Assembly: GCF_018873765.1 (NCBI RefSeq)
Contig: NC_057925.1
Coordinates: 4,661,568 to 4,725,567, forward strand
From: Telopea speciosissima
Lineage: Eukaryota; Streptophyta; Magnoliopsida; Proteales; Proteaceae
Direction of reading: 5' to 3'
DNA: 64,000 nucleotides
Shown: positions 34,716 to 46,700 of the stretch, in pieces
Position numbering within the stretch: the stretch's first letter is position 1
Layout of the letters: each line of letters starts with the position of its first letter
Program-made: the position numbers and the translations under genes
The notes under the pieces: model-generated
The model's input: the letters and a program-made list of their open reading frames with translations, nothing else
The model's database searches: none
What the model was told of the DNA's origin: nothing

Positions 34716-36737
34716 CTAAAGATCAGAACACCACTCCCGCAAGTAAATTCTACCATAACCAAGAATAAGCAGAGAAAATTCAGAAAGTAATTCAAGATAT
34801 TCAATGTAATCTTAGTAGATATATTAAGGAAGCTGATACACAAAAATAGTTCTTTTACATCATTCACATGCACTAATTCCATATGAAGCATAGATTTAAG
34901 GTGTGACAATAATCCTCAAGTGATTTTATAAAGAGAAAAACATGAGGAAATGAAAGAAATAAGAACAAGTTTAAAAAGGTGTATAGAAGAAAGAGTCATA
35001 TGGTTCAAGAACCAAACTTGTAAAACAAACTCGATGCAATTTCCTTATACAAGTGGCAATGTCTTCCACTTTCAAATATCTGGATTCAAGGGAAGATGGA
35101 GATATAAAGTCCTTAAAAAGTACTGCAAATCATATAAGAAATTAAAATATCCTTAGAATGAGACAGTCTATAAAATTAAAAAATCTCAAAGTGAGACTAG
35201 ACTCTGCACCAAAGATCATTCCAGATTTTGGTGAGTGTCCAATCGTTAACATAATAATTGACAACCACCAACCCCCATTATCATAGTATGATGTATATCC
35301 TTCAGAAACCAAGTTCCACTCTCATTTAAATAGCATAAGCATAATAAATTAACATAAATTTCATTAGCATAAATAAGGAACTGACAAAAAAGAACATAAC
35401 TAGTTTGAAACTTCCTCAAGATTTAGAGCAATATTTAAGTAGACAATCTCTGGGATACCATGAACATTGATAGAAATTCAAGAATCCTGTTCCCAGTGGA
35501 CACCAAATTATATTTTGTCCAAGGGAGGAGCAAATAAGTAGGTTGGTGAAGGAGAAAGTAGCATTACAGTGCCAGCCAGTCAATTTGGAACTAAGTAATT
35601 TTAGATTAGATGACATCATGTCCAAGGGAGGGAGCCCCTAAATCAGCCTTGTTCAGTTCTATAAAGAACCATATCATGAGTTCAAACTTTGGAGAATAAA
35701 ATCAGAATGCTATAAGGGAACAGTAGAAAAGAAATGTTTTAAGTAAATGAGCATCACAACTTTTTTTTCTTTTTGGTTGATACTTGTTAGCAACTCATGA
35801 TAGAAATTAAAGCAAATTGACAGGATTTATTCTTAGCTGCTGCTCAAAACATTATTTTTAAATATCTTCTCACATTATGAGGAAGTGCATGTAAGATTCT
35901 TTCTTTTCCAATTTTGGAATGCCAACTGTGTAGCATTTCTTCGTCTAATCAAATCAATTAAATATATTTGTATGAAGAAAATCACACAACATGGAAATTC
36001 AACCATACAAACATGCAAAGTACTCAATTTTTTAAGTTCAATTACTAAAGTGAAAAATTCTTAGAAGCTGCACTCTGAGTTCATGAGCCCATAGTATGAT
36101 TCAAGAAACAAACACATAAACCTGAGCAAAATGTTAAAATTCAATATGGATTATCGAACTTAACAAAATTATCTCAAAAGGTAGGATCTTGTATTACAAA
36201 TATTAGGTAACAAAAACAAGGAAGTGGAATAAATTGAAACGGATAAAACATCCGGTGAACAGGAAGAACATCCCCTCAGTAGATTAAAACTCAGTAATTC
36301 TCACAATGCACAAGAGACCCCAAATCAATTAATTCTCAGATGGAGAAACAATTCTCCCAACATGAAGCTGAAGATGTTGTACAAAACAATCCGACGAAAA
36401 GAAAAGCCAATCTTCGAATTCAAAATGAACCGAGGACATTCCCTAGAAAAAAAATATGGAAAAGTTGAATAAGGAAGGAGCTGAAAGATAGAGATACCTC
36501 TTATATGTCGATTAGAGAACCCATAACCAAGTTGAACTCCTCCATTAAAATGGTGGAAGATTCGTCTGTTCTTAGTGGAGTTGAGGGCTGGCTTCCCTAC
36601 CTCCATGGTTGCTGTTCAGTATGGGCCAGACTCAACCAGAGAAAGAATGTTGGAGTGGGGTTCCTATTTCCTATTCTTTTTTTATTCTTATGCGCAATTC
36701 AAGGTTGATAAAATCATTGCCAGCTCACGTGGGGTTA

Positions 36738-37545
36738 AGGGGGTCAATTTCAGGCCAACCGAACCTAGTCCGATTATTAAACGTGTCGGGCTTTTCGGAG
36801 TGGGATCTTAATCTGTTGGGCATCCAACCGGACCGATCAACTACGAGCCCGATCTAGCTAGTGTCAAATTTTCATGGTAATAGTATCAACGTTATCATCA
36901 ATCAATTAGATAAGTTTCTAACTTGAATCAGTTTTTTCCATTTTATTTTAGTATTTTCTAACTCATACTAGATTGAGGTGGATTTAGATTTTAGTAATTA
37001 GAACACTAATTACACTAATTTTATTTTCCTTTATGTACTCATTCTCCAACATAATCGATAACTACTGTTAGGTTTGTACCTAACTTGGCCTTAGTAAAAG
37101 GATTTGGACCTACTACTACTACTACTACTTTTGTGGGAAGGCTACAATCTACAGAATGACGAGTCCTCTGGGGAAGGACTAAAGACTTGAGAGCCTAACT
37201 AGTTTCCTCCACTAATTAAAGTGGTCTCAAGTGAGGAAGAATGACTAAAGAGGGTTGGTTAATTTCTTCCACTAACTTCCCATTTTTTATTTTTCCCTCC
37301 AGCCCACTTTAGAAACCAATTCTAGGACTGCACCGTTTAAAACCCGATTAAAAACAGTCTAGAGTTAAACAAGTCCACAACCTAGTTAGGCTCGATTCTA
37401 GTACCCGATTATAGCTCAATACCAACTAAGCCCGTTTAGGCCTAGCCCGATTATCTAAACGGGCAGTTACAGTGCAGGCTTTAAGCTTGGTTAAGCCTGA
37501 TTAGGCCTGACCGAGATCGATCAAGCCCGACAGGTTGACACCCCT
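36738..37545. mobile_element. AGGGGTGTCAA-family element, copy A
   Basis: Left end AGGGGGTCAATTTCAGGCC, right end CAGGTTGACACCCCT. Flanks CGTGGGGTTA and ACGTGGGTTA suggest a 10-bp duplication with a small change. The interior includes a CTA microsatellite near 37110. Shared with copy B at 49058. Confidence 0.78.
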
Positions 37546-37564
37546 ACGTGGGTTATCCATTTTT

Positions 37565-37745
37565 GGACCTTTAACCCCTGAGATTCGTTGACCGGTACGG
37601 TTGTGTGGTTCCTCTCATAGGAGGGGGCTGAAATGACCATTCCACTCCCTAACCGAACACACTGCCCAGGTGTGATCTACCCCCCTTTTATTAGAGGCAC
37701 TAGGGAACCGTACCGGGTAGGGGAACTGCAAGTGATAAAAATTCT
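37565..37745. mobile_element. 181-bp MITE present in copy A only
   Basis: Starts GGACCTTTAACCCCTGAG, ends GTGATAAAAATTCT. Flanks CCATTTTT (37557-37564) and CCATTTTC (37746-37753). Copy B at about 49937 has one CCATTTTT and no element, an empty site. Inner arms ACCGGTACGGTTG / AACCGTACCGGG resemble the 16704 element. Confidence 0.88.
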
Positions 37746-39360
37746 CCATTTTCTAATTGCCAAAGTTGTCGTCCCACTTGTTCAAATTCAACTTTGTTTT
37801 TTTGGGGATGAAAATTCCAATCTATCTTTCTTATTACTTTTTTGAGAAAAATCTTTTTGGAGAAAATATTTTGTGGTGAAGATTCAAAGAGAACGTTATG
37901 TGGCCGTGTGTGGTATAATATGTATTTTTGTGAAAGTTAAGTGACTTTCGGTGTTCTTGAGAGACCCCTATAATTTTCCATTACATAGGAGTGTTCAAAG
38001 TCAGACTTTAGATTGATAAATATAGTAGAGATCTCTTAAGAACACCAAAAGTCACTTATTTGTCATAATCTGAACCTTATCTTTTTTTTGGTAAATCTGA
38101 ACCTTATCAACTAAAGGGAGTTATGCTGATGCAACAATTTGTGTCACATCAATCAACATTTTTCCATTTAGCCCAATTTGTTACGTGCTAAGAAAGTTTT
38201 CTTAAGTTACAAACTTAATATATGGCCACTAAGCAACATCTAGTTTCTATCCTTATGGACTACATTATGTTAAAAAAAAAATTATAATTTATGAATCATG
38301 GCAGTACATGTTTAGTACGTAAACACTCTCTTCTATGTATTATAATGAGCCATCCTTGGCTCCACAACTTGCTGACATCTTTACTATGGAGAAAATTATT
38401 GTTGCTTATGCTGGCACTCTCATTGTTGTTGTCAATCTTGACAACAAATATTATCAAAAAAAAATCTTGACAACAAACTTTCTTGGTGGCCATGGCCTAT
38501 AGATTTGGTGACATGATCTTCATGATAATAAAAGACTTTGGGGATGAGGCAGCCGGTAATGTGCGATGGGCTTACCGGAAGAGAGGGGTAATATAGGAAT
38601 TTAAGATTACCAGGGGAGAAAGAGAGGTGAAACTTTGCTTTTGTAGGAGAATCAAAAAAAGAAGTTCCAATCAGGGGAGTATCAGTAGATATAGATTGAG
38701 TATATTTTCCTCACTCCATGTGATTGGTCGTCCTTATCTTTTTTTCAAGTGGGTATCACAAAAAGAATCTCTTACCTAAATTTAATTTCATTTGGAGAGG
38801 AGAATCTTGAAGTTGACAGCTTAGGAATTCGTTCCCAATAAGGCAAGAAGAATCAATAGCAGGGGCGACAAGGATTTTTCCAATAAGGGGAAGAAGTTGA
38901 AAGAAAGTTTTGGTAAAATAATTTAAAAAAATCGCTTAGTTAGGCAACAAAGCTGGAGGCTTGGAGAACCTTTTCTCTTATATTTATTTCAAGAAATATT
39001 AATATATGGAAGAGAGACCAATGAGAATGTACGGCCAAGCATCCAATATTGGGGGTAAGGTGGTCATTTCTCCACCCATGTGTTTGAGCTTATCGGGCAC
39101 GATCAAACAGCCTTCTTTTGCGCATTAATATAATTTTGAAACCATATTAAGAGACGTGAAGCTACATGGATCTATTTTAATACTAGTTTTTAACATCACT
39201 GTCTTTATTTTAAACCCTCACAACACCCATGACCAACCCCTTACGTATGTTTAGGCCGTCTCTACTCTATAGCAAGTTGGTTTATGATTGCAACTTAAGA
39301 GTTCTAAAGCCAACATTTCCTTAAAATAACACAAAAAAAGACCGAATCTTCCTTTCAATT

Positions 39361-39476
39361 TGGATATATATATATATATATTTATGAACAACTGAACCAT
39401 CATCAATCTCATCTCTCCAGAATTCCTAATGCAGCAGAGATAAACACAAAAGAGAAGAGTATTGAGAAGGTAATTA
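39361..39476 (+). promoter_or_regulatory. DUF599-A core promoter and 5' UTR
   Basis: A TA-repeat TATA region (about 39364-39381) lies about 100 bp before the ATG and differs in length among the three paralogs: a long TA run in A and C, but ATATATTTATATTTATG in B. The leader with ATCATCAATCTCATC and GAGAAGGTAATTA is otherwise nearly identical in all three. Confidence 0.55.
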
Positions 39477-40287
39477 ATGGCATTTGTGGCTCAAAACCTA
39501 GACCTGGTCTTGGTCCCTTCAGGGCTTTTGATCATGTTCACCTATCATCTCTACCTCCTCTACCGAGTCCTAAAATATCCTTCAACAACAGCCATCGGCT
39601 ATGAGAACCACAATTGGATGGCTTGGGTTGAGAGAATGATGCAAGTTAGGTTAATTACTACTACTACTACTACTACTACTCTTCTCTGTTTTCTGATTTT
39701 CCATTCACTAAAGGTATTACATATCTAATTTGCAGGGTGACTTGAGTTATGTAAGCCTAGCAATATCAGTGTTATCAAACAGCATATCTGGTTCGATCTA
39801 CTTGGCTTCCTTTTGCCTTTCATTCTTCTCTTTCATAGGCGTATGGGTGGGAAGTTCCAGTAGCAACGCCGTCAATGTCGTGTTTATACTAGGGAACACA
39901 ACCCAGGCCAACATTTCCCTCAAAAACATAAGCATGCTTGTAACTTTCATGCTGGCCTTTGGGGCGTTTATTCAGTCGGTGAGGTACTTTGTTCAGGCGA
40001 ACTCGTTAATAAGTATGCCGAATAAGGATGTGCCGGTGAGTTATGTGCAGAGGTTGGTGTTAAGGGGGAATAATTTCTGGCAGGTTGGGCTGAGGGTGGT
40101 CTACTTTGCTATGGCTTTCTTGTTTTGGAGTTTTGGACCAATACCCATGTTTGCTTCTTGTGTGATTATGGTCATATGTCTGTATTTCTTGGATACCACT
40201 AAGGAACCTTTGCATCTGTTCCGGCCGCTGGTTGAGCCTCCATTGAAGAAGGTGGTGGAGGAGGTGGTTGCTGTAGCTAGGGCATAG
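39477..40287 (+). CDS. DUF599 membrane protein, paralog A (two exons)
   Basis: Exons 39477-39644 and 39736-40287, joined by a 91-bp GT...AG intron (CAA|GTTAGG and TTTGCAG|GGT), encode 239 residues. The product fits plant DUF599 proteins: LDLVLVPSGLLIMFTYHLYL (8-27) as the first membrane segment, the family mark YENHNWMAWVERMM, further hydrophobic segments near 77-94, 121-137 and 176-207, and conserved RGNNFWQVGLR, WSFGPIPMF and YFLDT. DUF599 function is unknown; an integral membrane location is inferred. The intron holds eight ACT units. This copy lies at the end of duplication block A, and a DREB2F tail fragment follows 250 bp after its stop. Confidence 0.92.
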
Positions 40288-40537
40288 CAGAGCACCTTCT
40301 CTGATTGTCATGTTAATGTTATTGGGAGACTTTTGGGATTGTATTTTTCATTTTTTTTAATGAAATGGAGTTGTGTCCTTTACAAATGCTTAGAAATCCA
40401 TTTGCCTTTCAAAGGAAGACAGTGGCCACAATCTAAGGAGAGTGAAGGAGATAAATTCAGTCTCTCTTCTGAAATGAATTTGGAAAATTGCTTCAAAAAG
40501 GCAAAACTCTATCTACGTGAATTGACTTTATTCTCAA

Positions 40538-41455
40538 TAATCAACAAAGAGGAGATGATTTCAGTTGGGAAAGAGCAAGAAGAACGTGAAGAAAAACCTC
40601 AGATAGATCTCAATGAATTTCTTCAGTAGTTGGGTATACTGAAAGTAGATAGCACATCAAATGACAGCAAAACCACCAGAAGCTTTCCAGTGGAGGAATC
40701 TTTCCCTCCAGATGATTACGGGCTAGCAGCTCTTAGTGAGCAGACTTTCAACTGGGACAGTCTGGTTGATATGAATGGACTAGAGTATCATCAGGGAGTA
40801 GTATCCAGTGGTCTTCAGGATGATCTTGTGCATGAAGAGCTGACATTCCCTACTATTTGGGACTAGTGGAATCTCTACCTCCAGATGTATATGGACTAGA
40901 GTATAATAAGGGAAAAGTATCCAGTGGCCTTCAGGAGGATGATGAGCATGAAGAGCTGGCATTCCCTACTATTTGGGACTACTGAAAAGGGTCAGCCAAT
41001 TTTGGCAGGGTAGGGCTTTTTTCTTTTAAAAAGTAGGATCTGGATTTAGTGAAGTATAATTCCAGTATAAATGAAAGTAAGCTAGCTAAATTAAGTAGCT
41101 GTCAAATTAGTAGTTAGTAAAAAGTTACACAGCTCTATGTTATTAGTCTTATATAGTTGCGCAAATGTGTAGGGATCTGTAGAAGAAATTCTCCGTTTGA
41201 GGAAACCAAGAGTTTTGTACTAGTCTCAGAGATAATATATTTGTTAGCTTTTGGGATTCCATGCTCCTATATGGCATTTCTCTGTCTCAACTATTTTATA
41301 CAAGCTTACTCATGTTAACAAGTAGTGTTCCTTCTGCCAACAAAAAGGTCTACTGCTCTATGTTTTTCCTTCCCTCCTTTATTGGTTTGTTTCCATTGCA
41401 GTCAGGCAGTGACGCTAAAACTGAAGCATCTTGGCATGTCCAAACATTAAGCTAA
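40538..41455 (+). pseudogene. Truncated DREB2F copy (3' half plus 3' flank)
   Basis: Positions 40538-40866 equal 24957-25285 at a constant offset of 15581, with four substitutions noticed. One turns the Gln codon of FLQQLG into TAG (40627-40629). The AP2 domain and promoter are absent, so it is not a functional transcription factor. The second, downstream unit of the C-terminal tandem repeat is also present but carries a deletion of about 43 bp. Matching flank continues to about 41455. Confidence 0.95.
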
Positions 41456-41504
41456 AATAGAATTCTAGTCTAACTAGGAAAGGAACTAAACTAGGAAGCT
41501 AAAT

Positions 41505-41720
41505 AACTATGTCACGTTGGACATATCCCAACTGACTCATATCTCAACACTCCCCCTCAAGCTGGAGTATACATATATCAAAAAGACAGCTCCAACTTGG
41601 ACCAATAAGAATAGAAAAAATAAATGCTACACCAGTCTTGAATAGTAGTCATAGACTCCAGTGAGCACAGAGGAACTCCAATCAACCACCATAAAGCACA
41701 CACTCCAAACATTCTAACAA
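41505..41720 (-). mobile_element. Probable Copia-type LTR fragment at a duplication junction
   Basis: Contains ACACTCCCCCTCAAGCTGGA, a phrase I associate from memory with Copia-type retrotransposons in plants. It sits where about 6.4 kb of copy A sequence is missing. Ends are not defined. Confidence 0.35.
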
Positions 41721-43707
41721 TACATACATAATGAATTGGTATGGTATATTCATACCATAATATATGAACAATAAGAACTATAATTCTTATCGCTACTGGA
41801 ACTCATGGGGAAGAAAAAGGGTTTATGGATGCATTACATCTATTCGCATGAGCAGCACCAAAACAGATTTGGGTGGTGTTGTGCCAACATTAGGAGTGTG
41901 TGATCACCAAGCACATGTAGATTTCTCATCCCTCACATTAAATGGGGACATCAGCAGAACAAGATGGTTTAGCCCTACAAAAACTTCATTAGCAGGGCAC
42001 TGCAAAATATTTAAATTTAGCTAAACACAACATTCAAGAGAAGGGATGGTTGAAATGCAAGGGTCAAGTTTCTTCAATGAAATGGCCTGATGAACCCCTC
42101 TTATTCATCAGAATCGTCTTTTTACTCGTGCTCCATTTCCTCATAATATATTACACATTGGAACTAGAAAACTTTAACCTACTCTGATGATAGACTCACT
42201 TAAATGGCCTAATATATTACAAATTTGGACAAGGCAAGCCCCTTCAACATCTCAAGAGTCAAGACCAAATTGCACAAAACGTAGTTTGGAAGAGAAAACG
42301 GGCGGCAGATAAGAGAGTAAGTGCACAAAACAGAAATATATTTTAATGTTAAGAGCAGCCTTGGAATGTCTATGGGCAAGCATGCATGTACTTTTGGGGA
42401 AACTAAGATTCACCAAACAGAAATTCAGAAGGTCTAGAACAAAGGAAGCACCCCCAATGTTAGGCCCAGTGTGGATTGTAAATGAATCGTGTCCAACAAA
42501 ATCTTCTTCTTTTTTTTTATGTAGAGTTTGAATTTGAATAGTCAAAACGGTACCAAAACAGAATCTTTTTCTCAGAGAATAAAAATCAGATAAAGGGAAA
42601 ATGCATCAAACGAAATCTAATGATCAGATGGACCTGAAATTCAGGTCGAGTTCTGTTCTTAGGGTTGAGAACACTTTCTGAAAGTTTGATTTCGATCCAA
42701 TTGTTGGATCTGAAAATATGGGTCAAACGACTCAAACCTAGTTGCACTAGGAGAGGGGTATAACAGTAAATTTGCAACTCAAATTAAAATTCAGTGAAGA
42801 GAAATATGATGGCCAATTGATACTGATCATGTGACAAAAATATCAGCAATAATAAATCAATAGAAACAATGATTCAATTAGAAATTTAGCTCGTATTAAA
42901 TCTGGGAAAACAGGGAAAGAATGGGGAGATTCAATTATCTCCAGATCAGCAGGTCTGAGTAAGGAGAACTTCTGGTTGAGTGCTTTCTTTAGGTTTTAGA
43001 ATAACATATCAAAAGATGAGGATAATCTGATGACCAGATTTCCTTAACCGTAAATTTGTAATTCATGCCAAAAAACACTCACACATGAATTCCAGATCAG
43101 AGTAGGAATTGCAGAAAAATAAGAACAAAGAAAATACACCTGGGCTTCTCACCACAAGGTGGTTGGAACAATCAAACACCAACCAGATTTGATCGAACAC
43201 AAGGATCCTAGATCAAACACAAGGTTCTTCACCCATGGAGAAGAGCAGCAGCAGCTTATTTTTTCAAAATGAAAATTGTGGGCTATAAATGTGCCTCAAG
43301 GTTTGCTTTTATTGACAAGGAAAGAGAGAGTTTGAGATGGAGTTTGGCTTGGAAGACCAACCCCTAGCCGACTTCACTTTACAAAGCAAATCACTTTTAA
43401 AGTCTAACCAGCCTATATCGACTTTAAGAGTAATGTGGACTCAACTTAAAAGCAAAGAAAATTAAAGACATACTTAAATTGAACCAATATTGAATCATGA
43501 CTTATATAATTATATTGGATCATGGTTTAACCAATCTGAACCAAATCAACTTAAAACATTAAAGAAACTAACTTAAAAGTATGCTATACAAGGCAAAAAA
43601 AAAAAAAATTTACTAACGTCAATAAATTAATAAGTGCCACAATTAATGGCCAAAGTGGGACGTTTTTCAGGAACATAACCCTCTCACCTAAGGATCAGAA
43701 CATCACT

Positions 43708-43824
43708 AAAAAGGGCATCCCCAGTGTACAAGGTTCCCGCCACTGCATGGTCTGGGGAGGGTCATAATGTATGCAGCCTTACCCCCGCTTCGTGGAAAGG
43801 CTGTTTCCCGCTGAGGTCCGCCCA
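43708..43824 (+). mobile_element. Au-like SINE in copy B, 3' part deleted
   Basis: Orthologous to 34550-34715: same target duplication (CTAAGGATCAGAACATCACT at 43688). The B-box region is deleted, joining CTGTTTCCCG to CTGAGGTCCG. Confidence 0.9.
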
Positions 43825-46469
43825 ATAAGGATAAGAACACCACTCACGCAAGTAATTTTGCCATAACCAAGGATAAGCAGAGAAAATTCAGAATGTAATT
43901 CAAGATATTCAATGTAACCTTAGGAGATAAGTTAAGGAAGCTGATACACAAAAATAGTTCTACTACATCATTCACGTGCACTGAGATGGTTTTGAATTTT
44001 CTTTTTCATTAGGGCATGTCACAGGGGTTGAATTTTTGTTTCTGTCTAGTCTCTTTAAAAGAATAACAAGAATGGCTTTCAATAGAGCTGAATGACGAAA
44101 CAGAATCCATGTAGCCACCAACCCCAAATAGTTGGGACAAGGCTCAGTTGAGTTGAATATCTATTTTCTTAAAAACGAAGAAAAGAAAAGACAGAAAGAA
44201 TGATATTCCATATGAAGCATAGATTTAAGTTGTGACAGTAATCCCCAAGTGATTTTATGAAGAGAAAAACATGAGGAAACGAAAGAAATAAGAATAAGTT
44301 TAAAAAGGTGTATAGAAGAAAGAGTCATATGGTTCAAGAACCAAACTCTTAAAATAAACTCGAAAAGAAGAGAAAAACTTGATGCAATTTTCCTGTACAA
44401 GTGGTAGTTTCTTCCACTTTCAAATATCTGGATTCAAGGGAAGATGGAGGTATAAAGTCCTTAAATAGTACTGCAAATCATATAAGAAATTAAAATATCC
44501 TTAGAATGAGACAGTCTATAAAATTCAAAAATCTCAAAGTGAGACTAGACTCTGCACCAAAGATCATTCCAGATTTTGGTGAGTGTCCAATCCAACCGTT
44601 AACATAATAATTGACAACCACCAACCCCCATTATCATAGTATGACGTATATCCTTCAGAAACCAAGTTCCACTCTCATTTAAATAGCGCAGGCATAATAA
44701 ATTAACGTAAATTTCATTAGCATAAATAAGGAACTGATAGAAAAGAACATAACTAGTTTGAAACTGTATGACGTATATCCTTCAGAAACCAAGTTCCACT
44801 CTCATTTAAATAGCGCAGGCATAATAAATTACCGTAAATTTCATTAGCATAAATAAGGAACTGATAGAAAAGAACATAACTAGTTTGAAACTTCCTCAAG
44901 ATGTAGAGCAATATTTAAGTAGACAATCTCTGGGATACCATGAACGTTGATAGAAATTCAAGAATCATGTTCCCAGTGGACACCAAATTATACTTTGTCC
45001 AAGGGAGGACCAAATAAGCAGGTTCCTTCACAAGGAGAAGGAGAAAGTAGCATTATAGTGCCAGTCAGTCAATTTGGAACTAAGTAATTTTATTAGACGA
45101 CATCGTTTCCAAGGGAGGGAGCCCCTAAATCAGGCTTTTTCAGTTTCATAAAGAACCATATCATGAGTTCAAACTTTGGAGAATAAAATCAGAATGCTAT
45201 AAGGGAACAGTAGAAAAGAAATGTTTTAAGTAAATGAGCATCACTACTTTTTTTCTTTTTGGTTGATACTTGTTAACAAGACTCATGATTAGAAATTAAA
45301 GCAAAGTGACAGGATTTATTCTCAGCACAAAACATTATTTTTAAAAACCAAACACAAAATATCTTCTCACATTATGAGGAAGTGCAAGTGAGATTCTTTC
45401 TTTTCCAATTTGGAATGCCAACTGTGTAGCATTTCCTCATCTATTCAAATCAATTAAATATGTTTTGTAGGAAGAAAATCACACACCATGGCAACTCAAC
45501 CATTCAAGCATGCAAAGTACTCAGTTTTTTAAGTTAATTACTGAAGTGCAAAATCCTTAGAAGCTGCACCCTGACTTCATGAACCTATAGTATGATTCAA
45601 GAAACAACCACATAAACCTGAGCAAAATGTAAAAATTCAATATGGATTATCGAACTTATCAAAATTATCTCAAAAGGTAAGATACTGGTACTACATATAA
45701 TAGGCAAGTAGGTAACAAAAACAAGATAGCGGAATAAATCGAAACGGATAAAACATCCGGTGAACAGGAAGAACATCCCCTAGTAATTCTCACAATGCAC
45801 AAGAGACCCTAAATCAACTAATTCTCAGATTTAGTACAAAAAAATCCGACGAAAAGAAAAGCCAATCTTCGAATTCGAAATGAACCGAGAACATTGCCTA
45901 GAAAAAAAAATGGAAAAGTTGAATAGAGGAAGGAGCTGAGAGATAGAGATACCTCTTATATGTCAATTAGAGGACCCATAACCAAGTTGAACTCCTCCAT
46001 TAAAATGGCGGAAGATTCGTCTGTTCTTAGCGGAGTTGAGGGCTGGCTTCCCTACCTCCATGGTTGCAGTTCAGTGTGTGACAGACTCGACCAGAGAAAG
46101 AACGTTGGAGTCGGGTTCCTATTTTTTATTCTTTTTTTATTCTTTTTCGGGTTGTTATTCATGTAACAAGGATGGGTTACATTTGAAAAAATAACAAAAG
46201 AGTGAACTGCAATATTGAATGATCAATTAAGTGGGACAAACTAGACATTTCATATTCTTTAATTAGAATCTCATGACAAATATTGTAAAATGACATATCT
46301 GTCAGTTCATAACCGTGATAGTAAACTGGGAGTATTCTTCTCCCCAAATTCCTTTTCCGTCTTCGATCAAATACCCTCTGCTTTTCCTCTCTCTTCCTCT
46401 CGTTTCCATCAGGGCTTAAGGTCTCTTTGAATTGCCAAAAGGATTCCCTACAATTTATGTTGCGAAAAG

Positions 46470-46700
46470 ATTGTGTTCTTTGTACTGAGAGCTGATACAG
46501 ATAAGTTTTGTTTCTTCTGCGACAAGTATGTCCACTCAGTTAATGCCGTCTCCTAAGCACCTCTGTTCTTAGATCTGTGACAATTGCAGTTCCGAACCAG
46601 CATCTGTGCGTTGTTCTTGTGACAATCTCGTGCTCTGCCACGATTAGGACTCCCATGGTAGCTGTTCTATCTCGGCTTTTCAGATAGTTGTGTCTCTGCT
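46470..46700 (+). pseudogene. CONSTANS-like tandem B-box fragment
   Basis: One frame gives LRADTDKFCFFCDKYVHSVN, the second half of B-box 1. A frame one base off gives CDNCSSEPASVRCSCDNLVL then CHD-stop-DSHGSCSISA, B-box 2. Spacing of the Cys, Asp and His residues matches the COL9 to COL15 group. A frameshift plus stops (after NAVS and after CHD) show decay. No CCT domain is seen. Confidence 0.75.

Larger units (their letters stand above)
32270..40537. repeat. Segmental duplication, copy A
   Basis: Collinear with 41733-52730. Both contain AATTGGTATGGTATATTCAT at the start, a SINE at the same place, the AGGGG(T)GTCAA element and a DUF599 gene at the end. Copy A differs by MITEs at 33930 and 37565. 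Copy B has a 2.86-kb insert and a 70-bp MITE. Apart from DUF599 I see no secure gene. A possible minus-strand first exon at 36498-36606 begins MEVGKPALNSTKNRRIFHHF, and the copy B version has a stop. Confidence 0.9.

Noticed and set aside
39730-39735. Alternative single-exon start for DUF599 exon 2 at TTG 39730
   Set aside because: That codon is part of the TTTGCAG splice acceptor. Exon 1 carries the conserved N-terminal DUF599 motif and a real ATG.
40060-40311. Minus-strand frames antisense to DUF599 exon 2, repeated at 52219 and 58873
   Set aside because: They are mirror frames of a conserved coding exon; conservation is explained by the sense gene and the duplication.
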